NCBI GenBank assembly: GCA_031262495.1
Contig: JAISHV010000057.1
Location: 20,715-84,714 of the forward strand
Length of the DNA: 64,000 nt
DNA from: Ruminococcus sp.
Lineage (GTDB): Bacteria; Bacillota; Clostridia; Oscillospirales; Ruminococcaceae
Reading direction: 5' to 3'
Shown here: positions 8,533 to 19,091 of the stretch, one piece after another
How positions within the stretch are numbered: position 1 is the stretch's first letter
Layout: every line of letters starts with the position of its first letter
Notes under the pieces: generated by a model
Databases searched by the model: none
What the model was told of the DNA's origin: nothing
What the model saw: the letters and a program-made list of their open reading frames with translations, nothing else
Made by a program: the position numbers and the translations under genes

Positions 8533-9462
8533 TTATGTCATTTCCCTGTAAACCGCTTCAATCGCTTGCTTATCAGCGAGCCACTCGGAGAAAGCTGTTG
8601 CAGACCCGGCGGCAACACCTCTTTTGAGTGCGTCGCCGAAATCGCCGTAACGAATGTATCCGTCAATGAATCCCCCGACAAGTGAATCCCCCGCGCCTAC
8701 GGCGGATGAAAAATTCCCGTTCGGTGCTTTTTGATAACGCCGTGTGCCTGCCGAATCAATCATTATCGCACCCTCTGCTCCGATAGATACGATAATATTT
8801 TTTGCACCGCTGTTTTCGCCTTTGTGACAAATAAGCTTTTCGGCATAATGAAACAGTTTATCTCTGTCTGTCGTTATTTCGGCGTTTAAAAACTCACATA
8901 ACTCAATATGATTGGGCTTTATCAAAAACGGATTGAACGGTAATACCTCTTTGAGTGCATTACCGGCAAGGTCAGCCGCAATCAATACCCCTTTATGGAG
9001 TTCAGAACAGATTTGCGCGTAAAAATTATCCGTAAGTGAAGCAGGACTGCTCCCCGATAAAACTACTATATCACCCGGTTCTATTACAGAAACTTGTTTT
9101 AAGAGTTTCGCGGCAATATTAGACGGTATAACAGGGGAGGGCGCATTTATCTCGGTATCTTTGTCTTCCCCTTTTAGTTTTACGTTAATACGCGTTTTTT
9201 CGGCGGGTATTCTTATAAAAGAGGTATTCAGCTGATATTTACGGCATTGATAACGAACCTCGTCTCCCGTAAATCCTCCGATAAATCCTAACGCCTTACA
9301 AGGTACACCCAGTCTTGTTAAAATAATGCCGACATTGATGCCTTTTCCGCCGGCGCGGATTAAGGTATTTTCAGCTCTTATGACTTGTCCGGGCGTGTTA
9401 TTTTTCGTTTTGGTTTCTATGTAATAATCAACAGCCGGGTTGAGTGTTATTGTATAAATCAT
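8533..9462 (-). CDS. PfkB-family sugar kinase, 1-phosphofructokinase-like
   Basis: MIYTITLNPAVDYYIE...GGKGINVG...GAGDSLVGGFIDG. Confidence 0.9.
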   Translation of the reverse strand: MIYTITLNPAVDYYIETKTKNNTPGQVIRAENTLIRAGGKGINVGIILTRLGVPCKALGFIGGFTGDEVRYQCRKYQLNTSFIRIPAEKTRINVKLKGEDKDTEINAPSPVIPSNIAAKLLKQVSVIEPGDIVVLSGSSPASLTDNFYAQICSELHKGVLIAADLAGNALKEVLPFNPFLIKPNHIELCEFLNAEITTDRDKLFHYAEKLICHKGENSGAKNIIVSIGAEGAIMIDSAGTRRYQKAPNGNFSSAVGAGDSLVGGFIDGYIRYGDFGDALKRGVAAGSATAFSEWLADKQAIEAVYREMT

Positions 9463-9532
9463 GATTTTTCGTATAGCATAGACATCAGTAGTAGAAATTT
9501 ATCAGGTTCATCTTTAGTTAAAAATCTGATAA

Positions 9533-10378
9533 TTATATAACCGCACTTGCGTGTCTTGTAACGTGACAGCCGATATTAACGGCGGCGGGTAATCCCGCAA
9601 TATGCGTCGGGAAGGTTTCTATCGCAACAGCTAAAGCAGTGGTTTTTCCGCCGAAACCTTGGGGACCTATGTTCAGTTTATTTATACGCTCAATCAAACG
9701 CTTTTCACTGTCGGCGTACATGATGTCAGGGTTATTTACTGCAACATCGCGGCAGAGTGCTTTTTTTGCAAGGTACGCACATTTTTCAAAATTGCCGCCG
9801 ATACCGACACCGACAACCATCGGCGGGCAAGGGTTGCTGCCGGCTTTTTTTACTGTTTCTGTGACGAAATCTTCGATATCCGAGAGTGTATTTGAGGGCG
9901 TAAACATCTTCATTGCCGACATATTCTCAGAGCCGAAACCTTTTGGGCAAACATCAATTGTGATTTTATCCCCCGGCACGATTTCAGTGTGAATAACAGC
10001 CGGTGTATTGTCATTTGTATTTACGCGGTTTATAGGGTCTTTTACGATACTGCAACGCAAAAAGCCCTCTGTGTAACCTTTTGCAACACCTTTATTGACG
10101 GCGGTTTCGGGTGTGTCGCCCGTAATATGAACATCCTGACCGATTTTCAGAAAAACGACAGCCATCCCGGTATCCTGACAAATGGGAATACTATCACGCT
10201 TCGCGACATCTAAATTCCGCAAGAGATCGCCTAAAACTTCACGTCCGACGGCTGAGGTTTCTTCAGCCGCCGCACATGACATACACTCACGGAGTGAGTC
10301 GGGGAGTATTAAGTTTGCTTTTATAACGAGTTCACTTACGGTTTTTTCAATTAGAGAGGAATCAATTTCGCGTATCAT
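9533..10378 (-). CDS. Fumarate hydratase class I, alpha (N-terminal) subunit
   Basis: PICQDTGMAVVFLKIGQDVHI, PKGFGSENMSAMKMFTPS, GVGIGGNFEKCAYLAKKAL. Confidence 0.9.
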   Translation of the reverse strand: MIREIDSSLIEKTVSELVIKANLILPDSLRECMSCAAAEETSAVGREVLGDLLRNLDVAKRDSIPICQDTGMAVVFLKIGQDVHITGDTPETAVNKGVAKGYTEGFLRCSIVKDPINRVNTNDNTPAVIHTEIVPGDKITIDVCPKGFGSENMSAMKMFTPSNTLSDIEDFVTETVKKAGSNPCPPMVVGVGIGGNFEKCAYLAKKALCRDVAVNNPDIMYADSEKRLIERINKLNIGPQGFGGKTTALAVAIETFPTHIAGLPAAVNIGCHVTRHASAVI

Positions 10379-11565
10379 TATATATGGTTCTCGGCTTTAC
10401 AAAGTTTGTAAATATTAGCTACATCTTCGGGTGTCAGTGATACAAAGCCGCCTGTCTGACCGCTTTGTGAAACGGGGTGAGAAGCTACAAGTTTCGGGAT
10501 ATCCTCTTCTTTTGCACCTAACTCTTCAAATGACGTAGGCATACCGATTGATTTGAGGAATGCTCTGAAACGTCTGATGCCCTCAAGTGCCGTGAGTTCG
10601 GGGTTACTGAAATCCATATCAACGCCGAAGATACGCGAAGCCATCTGTGCAAAACGCATTATATCGTGTTTATAAACATATTGCATCCACGACGGCATAA
10701 CTACTGCAAGCCCTGCACCATGAGCTACGTCATACAATCCCGAGAGTTCGTGTTCAATACCGTGGGAATTCCAGTCCTGTGAACGTCCGACACCGCATAA
10801 ATCGTTATGAGCAACCATTCCGCCCCACATGATATTAGCTCTTGCGCCGTAGTCATCGGGGTTTTTGAGGACTTTCGGAGTTTCGTTAATCATTGTTTTT
10901 ACAATAGCTTCGCAGAGTCTGTCGGTAACTTCAACATCCTTTGTATTTGTGAAATAACGTTCAAAAACGTGAGCGCAGATATCGGTTACACCGCAAGCTG
11001 TCTGATAAGCCGGCAGGGTTTGTGTTAAAGCGGGATTTAATACCGAGAAGACAGGGCGAATGAGTTCACAAGTGAGACCGCGTTTAACGCCGCCCTCTTC
11101 TTTTGTAATAACAGCACTGGGTGAACCCTCTGAACCCGCCGCCGCTATGGTGAGGACTGTAGCTACGGGCAACGCCTTTTGGGGCACAGCCTGTCCGCTG
11201 TAAAAATCCCAGAAATCGCCGTCATAGAGAGCTCCTACCGCTGTCGCTTTAGACGAGTCAATAACACTGCCGCCGCCTACAGCTAAAATAAAGTCGATGT
11301 TGTGTTCTTTAACCATCTTAAGGGCTTCATAAACGAGAGTATCACGCGGGTTCGGCTGAACGCCGCCTATCATTACGTAATAAATACCCTCTTTGTCAAG
11401 AGAAGCTTTTACTCTGTCGAGCAAACCCGATTTTATAACGGAATTTTTCCCGTACTGGATAAGCACACGTGTACCGCCGAAACGCTTAACATAAGCGCCT
11501 GTCTCGTTCTCTCTGCCCTCGCCGAAAATAAAATAAGTCGGTGAATGGAAATCAAAATTGGTCAT
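10378..11565 (-). CDS. Iron-containing alcohol dehydrogenase (butanol dehydrogenase-like)
   Basis: FGEGRENETG, AVGGGSVIDSSKA, HGIEHELSGLYDVAHGAGLAVVMPSWM. Confidence 0.92.
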   Translation of the reverse strand: MTNFDFHSPTYFIFGEGRENETGAYVKRFGGTRVLIQYGKNSVIKSGLLDRVKASLDKEGIYYVMIGGVQPNPRDTLVYEALKMVKEHNIDFILAVGGGSVIDSSKATAVGALYDGDFWDFYSGQAVPQKALPVATVLTIAAAGSEGSPSAVITKEEGGVKRGLTCELIRPVFSVLNPALTQTLPAYQTACGVTDICAHVFERYFTNTKDVEVTDRLCEAIVKTMINETPKVLKNPDDYGARANIMWGGMVAHNDLCGVGRSQDWNSHGIEHELSGLYDVAHGAGLAVVMPSWMQYVYKHDIMRFAQMASRIFGVDMDFSNPELTALEGIRRFRAFLKSIGMPTSFEELGAKEEDIPKLVASHPVSQSGQTGGFVSLTPEDVANIYKLCKAENHI

Positions 11566-11666
11566 TTTTTTAGCCTTTCTTTATTTATATAATTTTAATT
11601 TAAATTGATTTGTAAATATAATCGATAACTGCTACGCGGCGAGCATTTTTATTTTATGAAAGACTT

Positions 11667-12956
11667 TCATCGCGAATCAGCCCCGCGGGGGCACCCGCGA
11701 ATTTTATCTCTATAGAGTTTCGCCGCACTCTCCGTCTTATTATCCCCGAAATTATAGTAGATATGATTCTTTATGCCATCGGGGAGGTATTGTTGTTCTG
11801 TATAGTGATTCGGGTAGTCGTGGGGGTATTTATAGCCTGTCCCTCTGCCGAGGGTTTTAGCCCCCGGGTAGTGACTGTCGCGGAGATCTATCGGAATATC
11901 TCCGAAATTACCTGTCTGAACGTCTGCTATTGCCGCATCTACGGCGCATACCCCGCTGTTTGATTTTGGGGCTGTACATAAAAGTATAATCGCATCCGCT
12001 AAGGGTATTCGCGCTTCGGGTAAGCCCAGTTCGAGTGCTGAGTCTATACACGATTTCACAATCGGCAGACACATCGGGTAAGCCAAACCGATATCCTCTG
12101 CGGCTATAACCGCCAAACGACGGCATACACTCAGCAAATCACCGGCTTCAAAAAGCCTTGCCGCATAATGCAGAGCGGCATTTTCGTCAGAACCTCTGAT
12201 TGATTTTTGAAATGCCGACAGAATATCATAATGTTCGTCGCCGTCTCTGTCATAGCGCATGGAACTCCGCTGGGCTAAGGTTTTTGCGAGAGCGAGGCTT
12301 ACGTAAACGTTACCGTTTTTATGTTCGCCCGACAGTATACAGGTCTCGGCGGTGTTAACGGATTTCCTTACATCGCCGCCGCAGCCGTAGGCTATCGCTT
12401 CTAAAACGCCGTCTTCAAGTTCGGGTTTTGTATCATCAAATTCTGCCGCAATGTCAAAAGCGCGTTTTATAGACGGTATAATTTCATCAGGCGAAACGGG
12501 TTTGAATTCAAAAATCGTACAGCGGCTTAAAATTGCTCCGTATACCTTAAAATAAGGATTTTCGGTGGTTGAAGCTATCAGTGTAATTTGTCCGTTTTCG
12601 ATAAATTCAAGGAGCGACTGCTGCTGCTTTTTATTAAGATACTGGATTTCATCCAAATAAAGCAGAACGCCGTTTAATCCGTCAAAACCGCCTGTTTCGG
12701 CGATAACGGATTTTATGTCTGCCGTGCCCGCCGATGTACCGTTGAGTTTTCGCATGGTAATACCGGCGTTGTCGGCTATAATACGTGCTACGGTGGTTTT
12801 CCCGATGCCGGGCGGACCGTAGAAAATCATATTGACAAGCCGCCCGCTCTCGATAATGCGGCGAAGCGGCTTGTTTTCGCCGAGGATATGAGTTTGCCCC
12901 ACGATTTCATTTAAGTTTTTCGGGCGAATCTTTTCGGCTAATGGTGCTGCATACAT
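11667..12956 (-). CDS. rarA: Replication-associated recombination protein A (RarA/MgsA AAA ATPase)
   Basis: MYAAPLAEKIRPKNLNEIVGQTHILG, FYGPPGIGKTTVARI, LDEIQYLNKKQQ. Confidence 0.93.
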   Translation of the reverse strand: MYAAPLAEKIRPKNLNEIVGQTHILGENKPLRRIIESGRLVNMIFYGPPGIGKTTVARIIADNAGITMRKLNGTSAGTADIKSVIAETGGFDGLNGVLLYLDEIQYLNKKQQQSLLEFIENGQITLIASTTENPYFKVYGAILSRCTIFEFKPVSPDEIIPSIKRAFDIAAEFDDTKPELEDGVLEAIAYGCGGDVRKSVNTAETCILSGEHKNGNVYVSLALAKTLAQRSSMRYDRDGDEHYDILSAFQKSIRGSDENAALHYAARLFEAGDLLSVCRRLAVIAAEDIGLAYPMCLPIVKSCIDSALELGLPEARIPLADAIILLCTAPKSNSGVCAVDAAIADVQTGNFGDIPIDLRDSHYPGAKTLGRGTGYKYPHDYPNHYTEQQYLPDGIKNHIYYNFGDNKTESAAKLYRDKIRGCPRGADSR

Positions 12957-13140
12957 ATCTTATTCATAAATCGGAATTTTTCGTGTTTGTTAACTTTAGC
13001 ACAATTCATGTCGGCTAATGGTGCTGCGTACATATCTTATTCATAAATCGGAATTTTTCGTGTTTTGTTAGCTTTAGCACAAATCAATTCGGCTAATGGA
13101 ACATTATACATTTTATTGATAAAGCGGGAATTTCTTTGTA
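12934..13140. repeat. Tandem ~78-bp repeat (2 full copies plus a diverged third) spanning the glyA end / rarA start
   Basis: tcggctaatggtgctgc(a/g)tacatatcttattcataaatcggaatttttcgtgtt at 12934 and 13011; diverged unit from 13089. Confidence 0.85.
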
Positions 13141-14366
13141 ATTTCGGTAACCATCGCCCTTACCTTATCGGCGTTTGCTTCAAAATCTTTCGCCGTGAGG
13201 TAGATACATTCGGCAATTTGTTCCATTTCGGCAGTGCCTAAGCCTCTTGAAGTTACGGCGGGTGTACCAATTCTCACACCGCTTGTGAAAGCGGGTTTTT
13301 GGGGGTCATTCGGGATAGCGTTTTTATTTACCGTAATATAACATTCGTCTAAACGATTTTCCAAATCTTTGCCGGTTATACCGAACGGGCGCAGGTCAAC
13401 AAGCATCAGGTGGTTGTCAGTGCCGCCCGAAACCAGTCTGAAACCCCTGTCCGTCAGTCCCTTAGCTAAAACGGCGGCGTTTTCAACAACACGTTTGCCG
13501 TATTCCGTGAATTCGGGCTTTAATGCTTCGCCGAAACAAACAGCCTTTGAAGCGATAACGTGCATAAGCGGTCCGCCCTGAATACCCGGGAAAACTGCTT
13601 TGTTTATCTTTTTAGCAAGTTCTTCATCATTTGTAAGAATAAGTCCGCCGCGAGGACCTCTCAAGGTCTTGTGAGTGGTTGAAGTTACCACATCGGCGAT
13701 ACCGACAGGTGTCGGGTGAACCCCTGCTGCTACAAGTCCGGCGATGTGCGCCATATCTACCATTAAATACGCGCCGACGGATTCGGAGATTTCTTTAAGG
13801 CGAGGAAAATCAATTGTACGCGGGTATGCGGATGCACCGGCTACAATCAGTTTCGGGCTGTGTTCTTTGGCAAGTCTTTCTACTTCATTGTAGTCGATTT
13901 TTTCGTCGTCGCCCAAACCGTATGAAACGAAATTATAGTAATTCCCCGAAATATTGACAGGCGAGCCGTGTGTGAGGTGTCCGCCGTGGGCTAAACTCAT
14001 ACCGAGCACTGTGTCGCCGGGTTTTATTAATGCGAAATAAACAGCCGTGTTAGCTTGTGCGCCTGAGTGTGTTTGGACGTTTGCAAATTCTGCGCCGAAA
14101 AGCTTTTTGGCGCGCTCAATGGCGATAGTTTCAACCACGTCAACACATTCACAGCCGCCGTAATAACGTTTACCCGGGTAACCTTCGGCGTATTTATTCG
14201 TCAAAACCGATCCCATAGCCGCCATTACGGCAGGGGAAACAAGGTTTTCACTGGCGATGAGTTCAAGGTTGCGCTGCTGGCGTTTAAGTTCCGCGTTCAT
14301 GGCAGAACCTACCTCTAAGTCGGCTTTTTCAACAAATCCAATCGTGTCCATTATATCAGAATACAT
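13113..14366 (-). CDS. glyA: Serine hydroxymethyltransferase
   Basis: [52 protein letters not shown]. Confidence 0.97.
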   Translation of the reverse strand: MYSDIMDTIGFVEKADLEVGSAMNAELKRQQRNLELIASENLVSPAVMAAMGSVLTNKYAEGYPGKRYYGGCECVDVVETIAIERAKKLFGAEFANVQTHSGAQANTAVYFALIKPGDTVLGMSLAHGGHLTHGSPVNISGNYYNFVSYGLGDDEKIDYNEVERLAKEHSPKLIVAGASAYPRTIDFPRLKEISESVGAYLMVDMAHIAGLVAAGVHPTPVGIADVVTSTTHKTLRGPRGGLILTNDEELAKKINKAVFPGIQGGPLMHVIASKAVCFGEALKPEFTEYGKRVVENAAVLAKGLTDRGFRLVSGGTDNHLMLVDLRPFGITGKDLENRLDECYITVNKNAIPNDPQKPAFTSGVRIGTPAVTSRGLGTAEMEQIAECIYLTAKDFEANADKVRAMVTEITKKFPLYQ

Positions 14367-14538
14367 AAAAAATCTCCATTCGGTTTTAGTTTAGGTAAAA
14401 TATACTCCTAAACATTATATACCAAATGAAGTTTTTTTTCAAGTGAATATTTTATTGATTTTGTTAATTTTTATCGCTTTTAGTGTTAATTAATTCAAGA
14501 AAAGGCATATGTAATCATTTTGCGCTTAATAACTACAG

Positions 14539-14928
14539 TCATTCACGGTAAATCTTACGCTTGTCGCCGAAAATCGCGCCCAATACGGCTGTGATTAATC
14601 CGGCTGAAAAGATTATTAACATAATTATAGTAAGCGGCTTTGTGAGTGGGAATTCACTACCTTTGATTTCATACACACCAAATATAAAGCACAAAACAGT
14701 TAAAAACGCAATCCCGATGTTGAATATAATTACCGCCGGTTTGTTTCTTTTGAAATAAATGGTTAATATGCCTATCAAAGGACTTACAGTAGCGTGTGAA
14801 AACCACTTATTGGGTTCTCCTTGAAAAACCACATTATAAATGAAAAATGCGAATCCTAAAAAAGCGGTTATTAAAATATATTTCATAAAGAGTTTATAAT
14901 TTTTAGATGCCGTCTGAATTATTTTCAT
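14539..14928 (-). CDS. Small integral membrane protein
   Basis: Four hydrophobic segments; ORF bounded by neighbouring same-strand genes. Confidence 0.65.
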   Translation of the reverse strand: MKIIQTASKNYKLFMKYILITAFLGFAFFIYNVVFQGEPNKWFSHATVSPLIGILTIYFKRNKPAVIIFNIGIAFLTVLCFIFGVYEIKGSEFPLTKPLTIIMLIIFSAGLITAVLGAIFGDKRKIYRE

Positions 14929-14940
14929 GATTTTTCCTGT

Positions 14941-15990
14941 TTAAGCTTTACTCTTTTTAAACACAACCTTCTTTTGAATAAAGAAGCTTATCGTAAAGAG
15001 TATGGTATCTATAACGAGTTTCGCGGGGATCAGCGGCAATCCGAGGGTTACGGCTAAGTCGGTGAGATTTGCCGATATCACTATTTGTACCACGAAAAGG
15101 CAAAGGTATTTTACGCCTGAAAATACTACATTTTCTTTGGAATTAAAGACAAGTTTTCGGTTTACGGTGAAGTTGAAAACACCCGACACTACCCTTGCGC
15201 CATATGCGGAAATCAAAACGGGGAACTTAAATGTCAAAAGCTGACATATTGTCACATCAATAAGAGCCGACAGAAGCCCTGTTAACCCGAATTTCGGCAA
15301 TTGAAAGATATTGGCGTACACACGCACGCTGTCACGAACGGTTTTAAAGTGCGACGGGCGGTTTGTCGGAATATAGATAGTGGCGATTTTCACTTGCACA
15401 AAAGGGATTTTACTGTCGGCAAAATCAATAAGGACGTTCATTTCATATTCAAAGCGGTCGCCGTCGCTTTGAAGCGATTTTTCTGTAAGTGCCGCCGGTA
15501 TACCGCGCAAGCCCGTTTGAGTATCGGTAAGCCTCATTCCCGTTCTCATTTTAAAGACAATTGACGTAATACGATTGCCTGTACGGCTTCTGAACGGTAC
15601 ATTTTCGGCTGAAAAATCACGAACACCTAAAACAATTGAGTCGGGGTTTTGTGAAAGCACCGCCATAACCTTTAATATGTCTTCCGGTGAATGTTGTCCG
15701 TCATCGTCAGCGGTAACATAACCGCAGCCCGGGAATTTTTCTGTAATATAGCGGGAGGCTGTTTTAATTGCAGCTCCTTTGCCGCGGTTTTGAGGATGCG
15801 TTATTACAGTGACATTTTCAAAATCTATGAGCCTTACAAAAATTTCATCGCTGTCAGAACCGTCATTGACAATGACAAACTGAGGTTTTTCGCCGAATTC
15901 GGTGAGTTTTGCCGCCGCTTCGTCAATGGCATTGACTAAATCAATTAAGTTGGTTGAGGGGTTACAACTGGGGATAACAATAAAGTTCAT
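14941..15990 (-). CDS. Glycosyltransferase family 2 (DPM1-like) fused to GtrA-like membrane domain
   Basis: MNFIVIPSCNPSTNLIDLV...VITHPQNRGKGAAIKTASR...ADDDGQHSPEDI, then ~120-aa four-TM GtrA-like tail. Confidence 0.85.
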   Translation of the reverse strand: MNFIVIPSCNPSTNLIDLVNAIDEAAAKLTEFGEKPQFVIVNDGSDSDEIFVRLIDFENVTVITHPQNRGKGAAIKTASRYITEKFPGCGYVTADDDGQHSPEDILKVMAVLSQNPDSIVLGVRDFSAENVPFRSRTGNRITSIVFKMRTGMRLTDTQTGLRGIPAALTEKSLQSDGDRFEYEMNVLIDFADSKIPFVQVKIATIYIPTNRPSHFKTVRDSVRVYANIFQLPKFGLTGLLSALIDVTICQLLTFKFPVLISAYGARVVSGVFNFTVNRKLVFNSKENVVFSGVKYLCLFVVQIVISANLTDLAVTLGLPLIPAKLVIDTILFTISFFIQKKVVFKKSKA

Positions 15991-16090
15991 GTTCTATTCC
16001 ATTATTTAATAGTAAGGGAGTGCAGAGCGGAGAGCTGTTATGGATATTATAGCATATATATTATTACCTGTCAATATTTTTTTAAAAAAA

Positions 16091-17356
16091 TTATTTTTTA
16101 TCGTTATTTTTTGATTTTTTCGTGGATTTTCGTGATAATTTAAATGATTTGTGTTGGGTTTTTATTTTAACTGTCGGCAGCGGCATATATTCTGCGGTGT
16201 CTACAGGCAAACTCTTCTTTTTTAATATGTATTCTACAAAGTCTTTAATCAAAGTATATAAAACTGCAAAGAGCGGTACACCGATAATCATTCCGCCGAA
16301 TCCGAAAAGTCCTTCGCCGAGGAAAATAGCGACCATCACCCAAAAAGCGGATAACCCTGTTGAGTCGCCTAAAATCTGCGGTGTCAGGATATTTCCGTCA
16401 AACTGCTGTAATACCAAAATGAATATGCCGAACGGTATAACCTGTGACGGGTCAGACATAAGCAGCAGCAGTCCCGATGGGATTGCGCCGATAAACGGAC
16501 CGAAAAACGGGATAATATTAGTTATGGCTATTACAACGCTTATCAGTACAACATAATCCATCTTCATTATTGTCATACCTATAAAACAAATAATACCGAC
16601 GAGGACAGAGTCTATGATTTTTCCGTTTATAAAACCGCCCATAACTTCGTTCGTGTGAGAACATACTCTGATAAGACTTGCGGAGAAAGATTTCGGGAAA
16701 ATAGCTGAGGATATTTTTTTAGCCTGTCCTATAAAAACCTCTTTTGAAAAAAGCAAATAAATCATGATGATTATGCCGATAAATGCGTCAAGTAACGTCG
16801 TAATAATGCTCCAAGCTCCTGAACCTATTTTTGTCATAAATGTTTGAATAGATGGCATTACGGTATTAAGGTAGCCTGATAAATCTGCACGAACTTTATT
16901 AAGTTGTTCAATAGCAAACGTATTTAAGTCGGGATAATCGGCAACAAGTTTCATAACCCAGTCTTGGACTGCTGTAAAATAGGATTGGAAGTTGTTAACA
17001 ATTTGCTGTATGCTCAAAATCAACTGCGGTAAAATTATAGCAAAAAATGCCGCAATAAGCCCTAAAAAGACGAATAGACAGATCGTTACGGCGGTTATAC
17101 GGCAGGCTTTTTTATGCGGTTTTTTCTTGCAGAAAATTTTGCCGAATATGGATTCGGATTTAACTAAAACGGGGTTCATAAGGTATGCAAACACAACACC
17201 CCACGTTATAGGCGCAAGGAGAGACGATATTTTTGCGGCCCCGCCGGCTATAACGGGGATATTCATTGCTAAAATTACGAGTGTTAAACAGGCGGCGAAC
17301 GTGATAACGGCGTATATTGATATAGTGGTGTATTTTTGGTTAGGTTCAAATTTCAT
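16091..17356 (-). CDS. AI-2E family transporter / PerM-like permease
   Basis: Multi-TM protein with NIIPFFGPFIGAIPSGLLLLM and GLFGFGGMIIGVPLFAVLYTLIKD motifs. Confidence 0.88.
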   Translation of the reverse strand: MKFEPNQKYTTISIYAVITFAACLTLVILAMNIPVIAGGAAKISSLLAPITWGVVFAYLMNPVLVKSESIFGKIFCKKKPHKKACRITAVTICLFVFLGLIAAFFAIILPQLILSIQQIVNNFQSYFTAVQDWVMKLVADYPDLNTFAIEQLNKVRADLSGYLNTVMPSIQTFMTKIGSGAWSIITTLLDAFIGIIIMIYLLFSKEVFIGQAKKISSAIFPKSFSASLIRVCSHTNEVMGGFINGKIIDSVLVGIICFIGMTIMKMDYVVLISVVIAITNIIPFFGPFIGAIPSGLLLLMSDPSQVIPFGIFILVLQQFDGNILTPQILGDSTGLSAFWVMVAIFLGEGLFGFGGMIIGVPLFAVLYTLIKDFVEYILKKKSLPVDTAEYMPLPTVKIKTQHKSFKLSRKSTKKSKNNDKK

Positions 17357-17684
17357 TTTTTTATTACCTTAAAAAGGCTTTCTATGTAAATTTATCTGAA
17401 ACGGAATTTTAACTTTTCTTCTAAACCATATTTTAGCATAACTTTTTTGAAATGTCAAGAAAAATTCATAAAATTCAAAAATTTTTGTCGAAAAGTTTTC
17501 CGCGTATGCATTATTTACCAAATTTTAATTACTTGTGATTTTTATGTAACTTGCACAAACACAGTGACCATAATTTACAAAAATATTAAGAACACTTGTC
17601 GTAATTTGTAATAAAATATACTAAGTATGAAAAAATATCTCAAATTTATAGTGATGTTGCACAAATTTGAGGGTATATTTTTAT

Positions 17685-17713
17685 TTGACAAATGAATTTA
17701 CTTATTGTATAAT
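17685..17713 (+). promoter_or_regulatory. Consensus sigma-A promoter TTGACA-N17-TATAAT
   Basis: TTGACA 17685-17690, 17-nt spacer, TATAAT 17708-17713; preceded by inverted repeat CTCAAATTT/AAATTTGAG (17639-17671). Confidence 0.85.
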
Positions 17714-17848
17714 ACCAAAAGTAACGAAAAATTACGAAAACGAATGTGTTTTGTAACCCTTTTGAAACCAATTTATTTCGTATAACACAGTTATTAACGG
17801 TAGAAATCTTTCAGACCGAAGCCTTTTTAATAATTTAATCACGAATAT

Positions 17849-18838
17849 ATGAAGAAAGAGATTATGCAAATAAAACATAAATTGACGATAATAGGCACAA
17901 TACTTGCTGCCGCAGCAGTTCTGTCACTGCTCATAGCGGCAGTGAAACCTGTCCCGGCAGATACTTTTATCGCTCCGATGAAAGACATACTGCTCGCACC
18001 GATTTCAGCTTCGGCACATTTACTTAAAGCGGCATCCTTTACGATACCCGAAATCTCTGTTGAGATAAAAGCCGACGGCGAGACCTACAGTATCAGCACA
18101 TATGGTACGGTTGAGAATGCGCTTACAGAAGCCGGAGTAGCAATTGATGAAAACGACCTGATTAATGTTCCTTTGAATGAATCGCTTATACCGAAAATGC
18201 AGATTCATGTCAACCGTGTAGAAACCCGTCACAAAACGGTACTTACCGAACTGAATTTCGCAACACAGACTATAGAAGATGACACATTATTTATCGGCGA
18301 AACAGAAATTATTGAAGAAGGCGAACAGGGACTTGACGCTAAGACTTATGAGCATACTTATATTGACGGGGTTTTAAAGTCAACCGAACTTGTGGATTCT
18401 GATGTTGCAGAACCGCAGGATCGTGTTGTTGCCGTAGGGACGAAACCGGTTCACCGCAATGTACCCGAAGCCGAAAAAATGAAGAGCACATTACCTGTAC
18501 CCGAGTGGCTCTCATTTGATGAAAACGGCGTACCGACCGAGTATAAAAAGGTTCACACCGGGAAAGGCGTTGCATATTACGCTCATCCGGAGTCACTCAC
18601 TGCCTCAGGGCGAACCGTAAGACCCGGTCATGTGGCTGTAGACCCTGATTTGATTCCATACGGCACCGAACTCTTTATCACTTCAACCGACGGAAAACAC
18701 ATCTACGGTTATGCTATAGCAGCCGACACAGGCGGCTCAATGTTAAGCGGAGACTGTCTTGTAGACTTGTTTATGTATACCTACGATGAATGTGTTCAGT
18801 GGGGCGCGCATCAAGTGAATGTTTATGTTCTTAGATAA
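17849..18838 (+). CDS. YabE-like secreted protein: DUF348-like + G5-like + C-terminal 3D domain
   Basis: N-terminal TM; VEIKADGETYSISTYGTVENALTEAGVAI; G5-like middle; GKGVAYYAHPESLTASGRTVRPGHVAVDPDLIPYGTELFI...AADTGGSMLSGDCLVDLFMYTYDECVQWG (three Asp). Confidence 0.85.
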   Translation: MKKEIMQIKHKLTIIGTILAAAAVLSLLIAAVKPVPADTFIAPMKDILLAPISASAHLLKAASFTIPEISVEIKADGETYSISTYGTVENALTEAGVAIDENDLINVPLNESLIPKMQIHVNRVETRHKTVLTELNFATQTIEDDTLFIGETEIIEEGEQGLDAKTYEHTYIDGVLKSTELVDSDVAEPQDRVVAVGTKPVHRNVPEAEKMKSTLPVPEWLSFDENGVPTEYKKVHTGKGVAYYAHPESLTASGRTVRPGHVAVDPDLIPYGTELFITSTDGKHIYGYAIAADTGGSMLSGDCLVDLFMYTYDECVQWGAHQVNVYVLR

Positions 18839-18919
18839 ACACAGAAATCAGATGTCAGATGTCAGAAATCAGAATATTGAACGCCGCGTTTTTATTGAAA
18901 ACGCGGCGGTTGTTTTTTT

Positions 18920-19060
18920 GTAGGGGCGGGCGCCCTCGCCCGCCCGCACTTCCTAAAATACTCTATTTTAGAAATAAAACAAAATTTCCATGATTTTTTG
19001 TTTATTAACTACAGGGATGTGATAACTGGTATGCGGGCGACCGAGGGCGGTCGCCCCTAC
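18920..19060. repeat. 141-bp composite element with inverted GTAGGGGCG hairpins (copy 1)
   Basis: Begins GTAGGGGCGGGCGCCCTCGCCCGCCCGCAC, ends GCGGGCGACCGAGGGCGGTCGCCCCTAC; near-identical to 19371-19511. Confidence 0.92.
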
Positions 19061-19091
19061 TACGCTGTAAAATCTAAAACTTGACATTTGT

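Noticed and set aside
17357-17848. Riboswitch (c-di-AMP ydaO type) upstream of the 3D-domain gene
   Set aside because: Only AT-rich leader with a promoter and a palindrome; I could not recognise the conserved riboswitch core.
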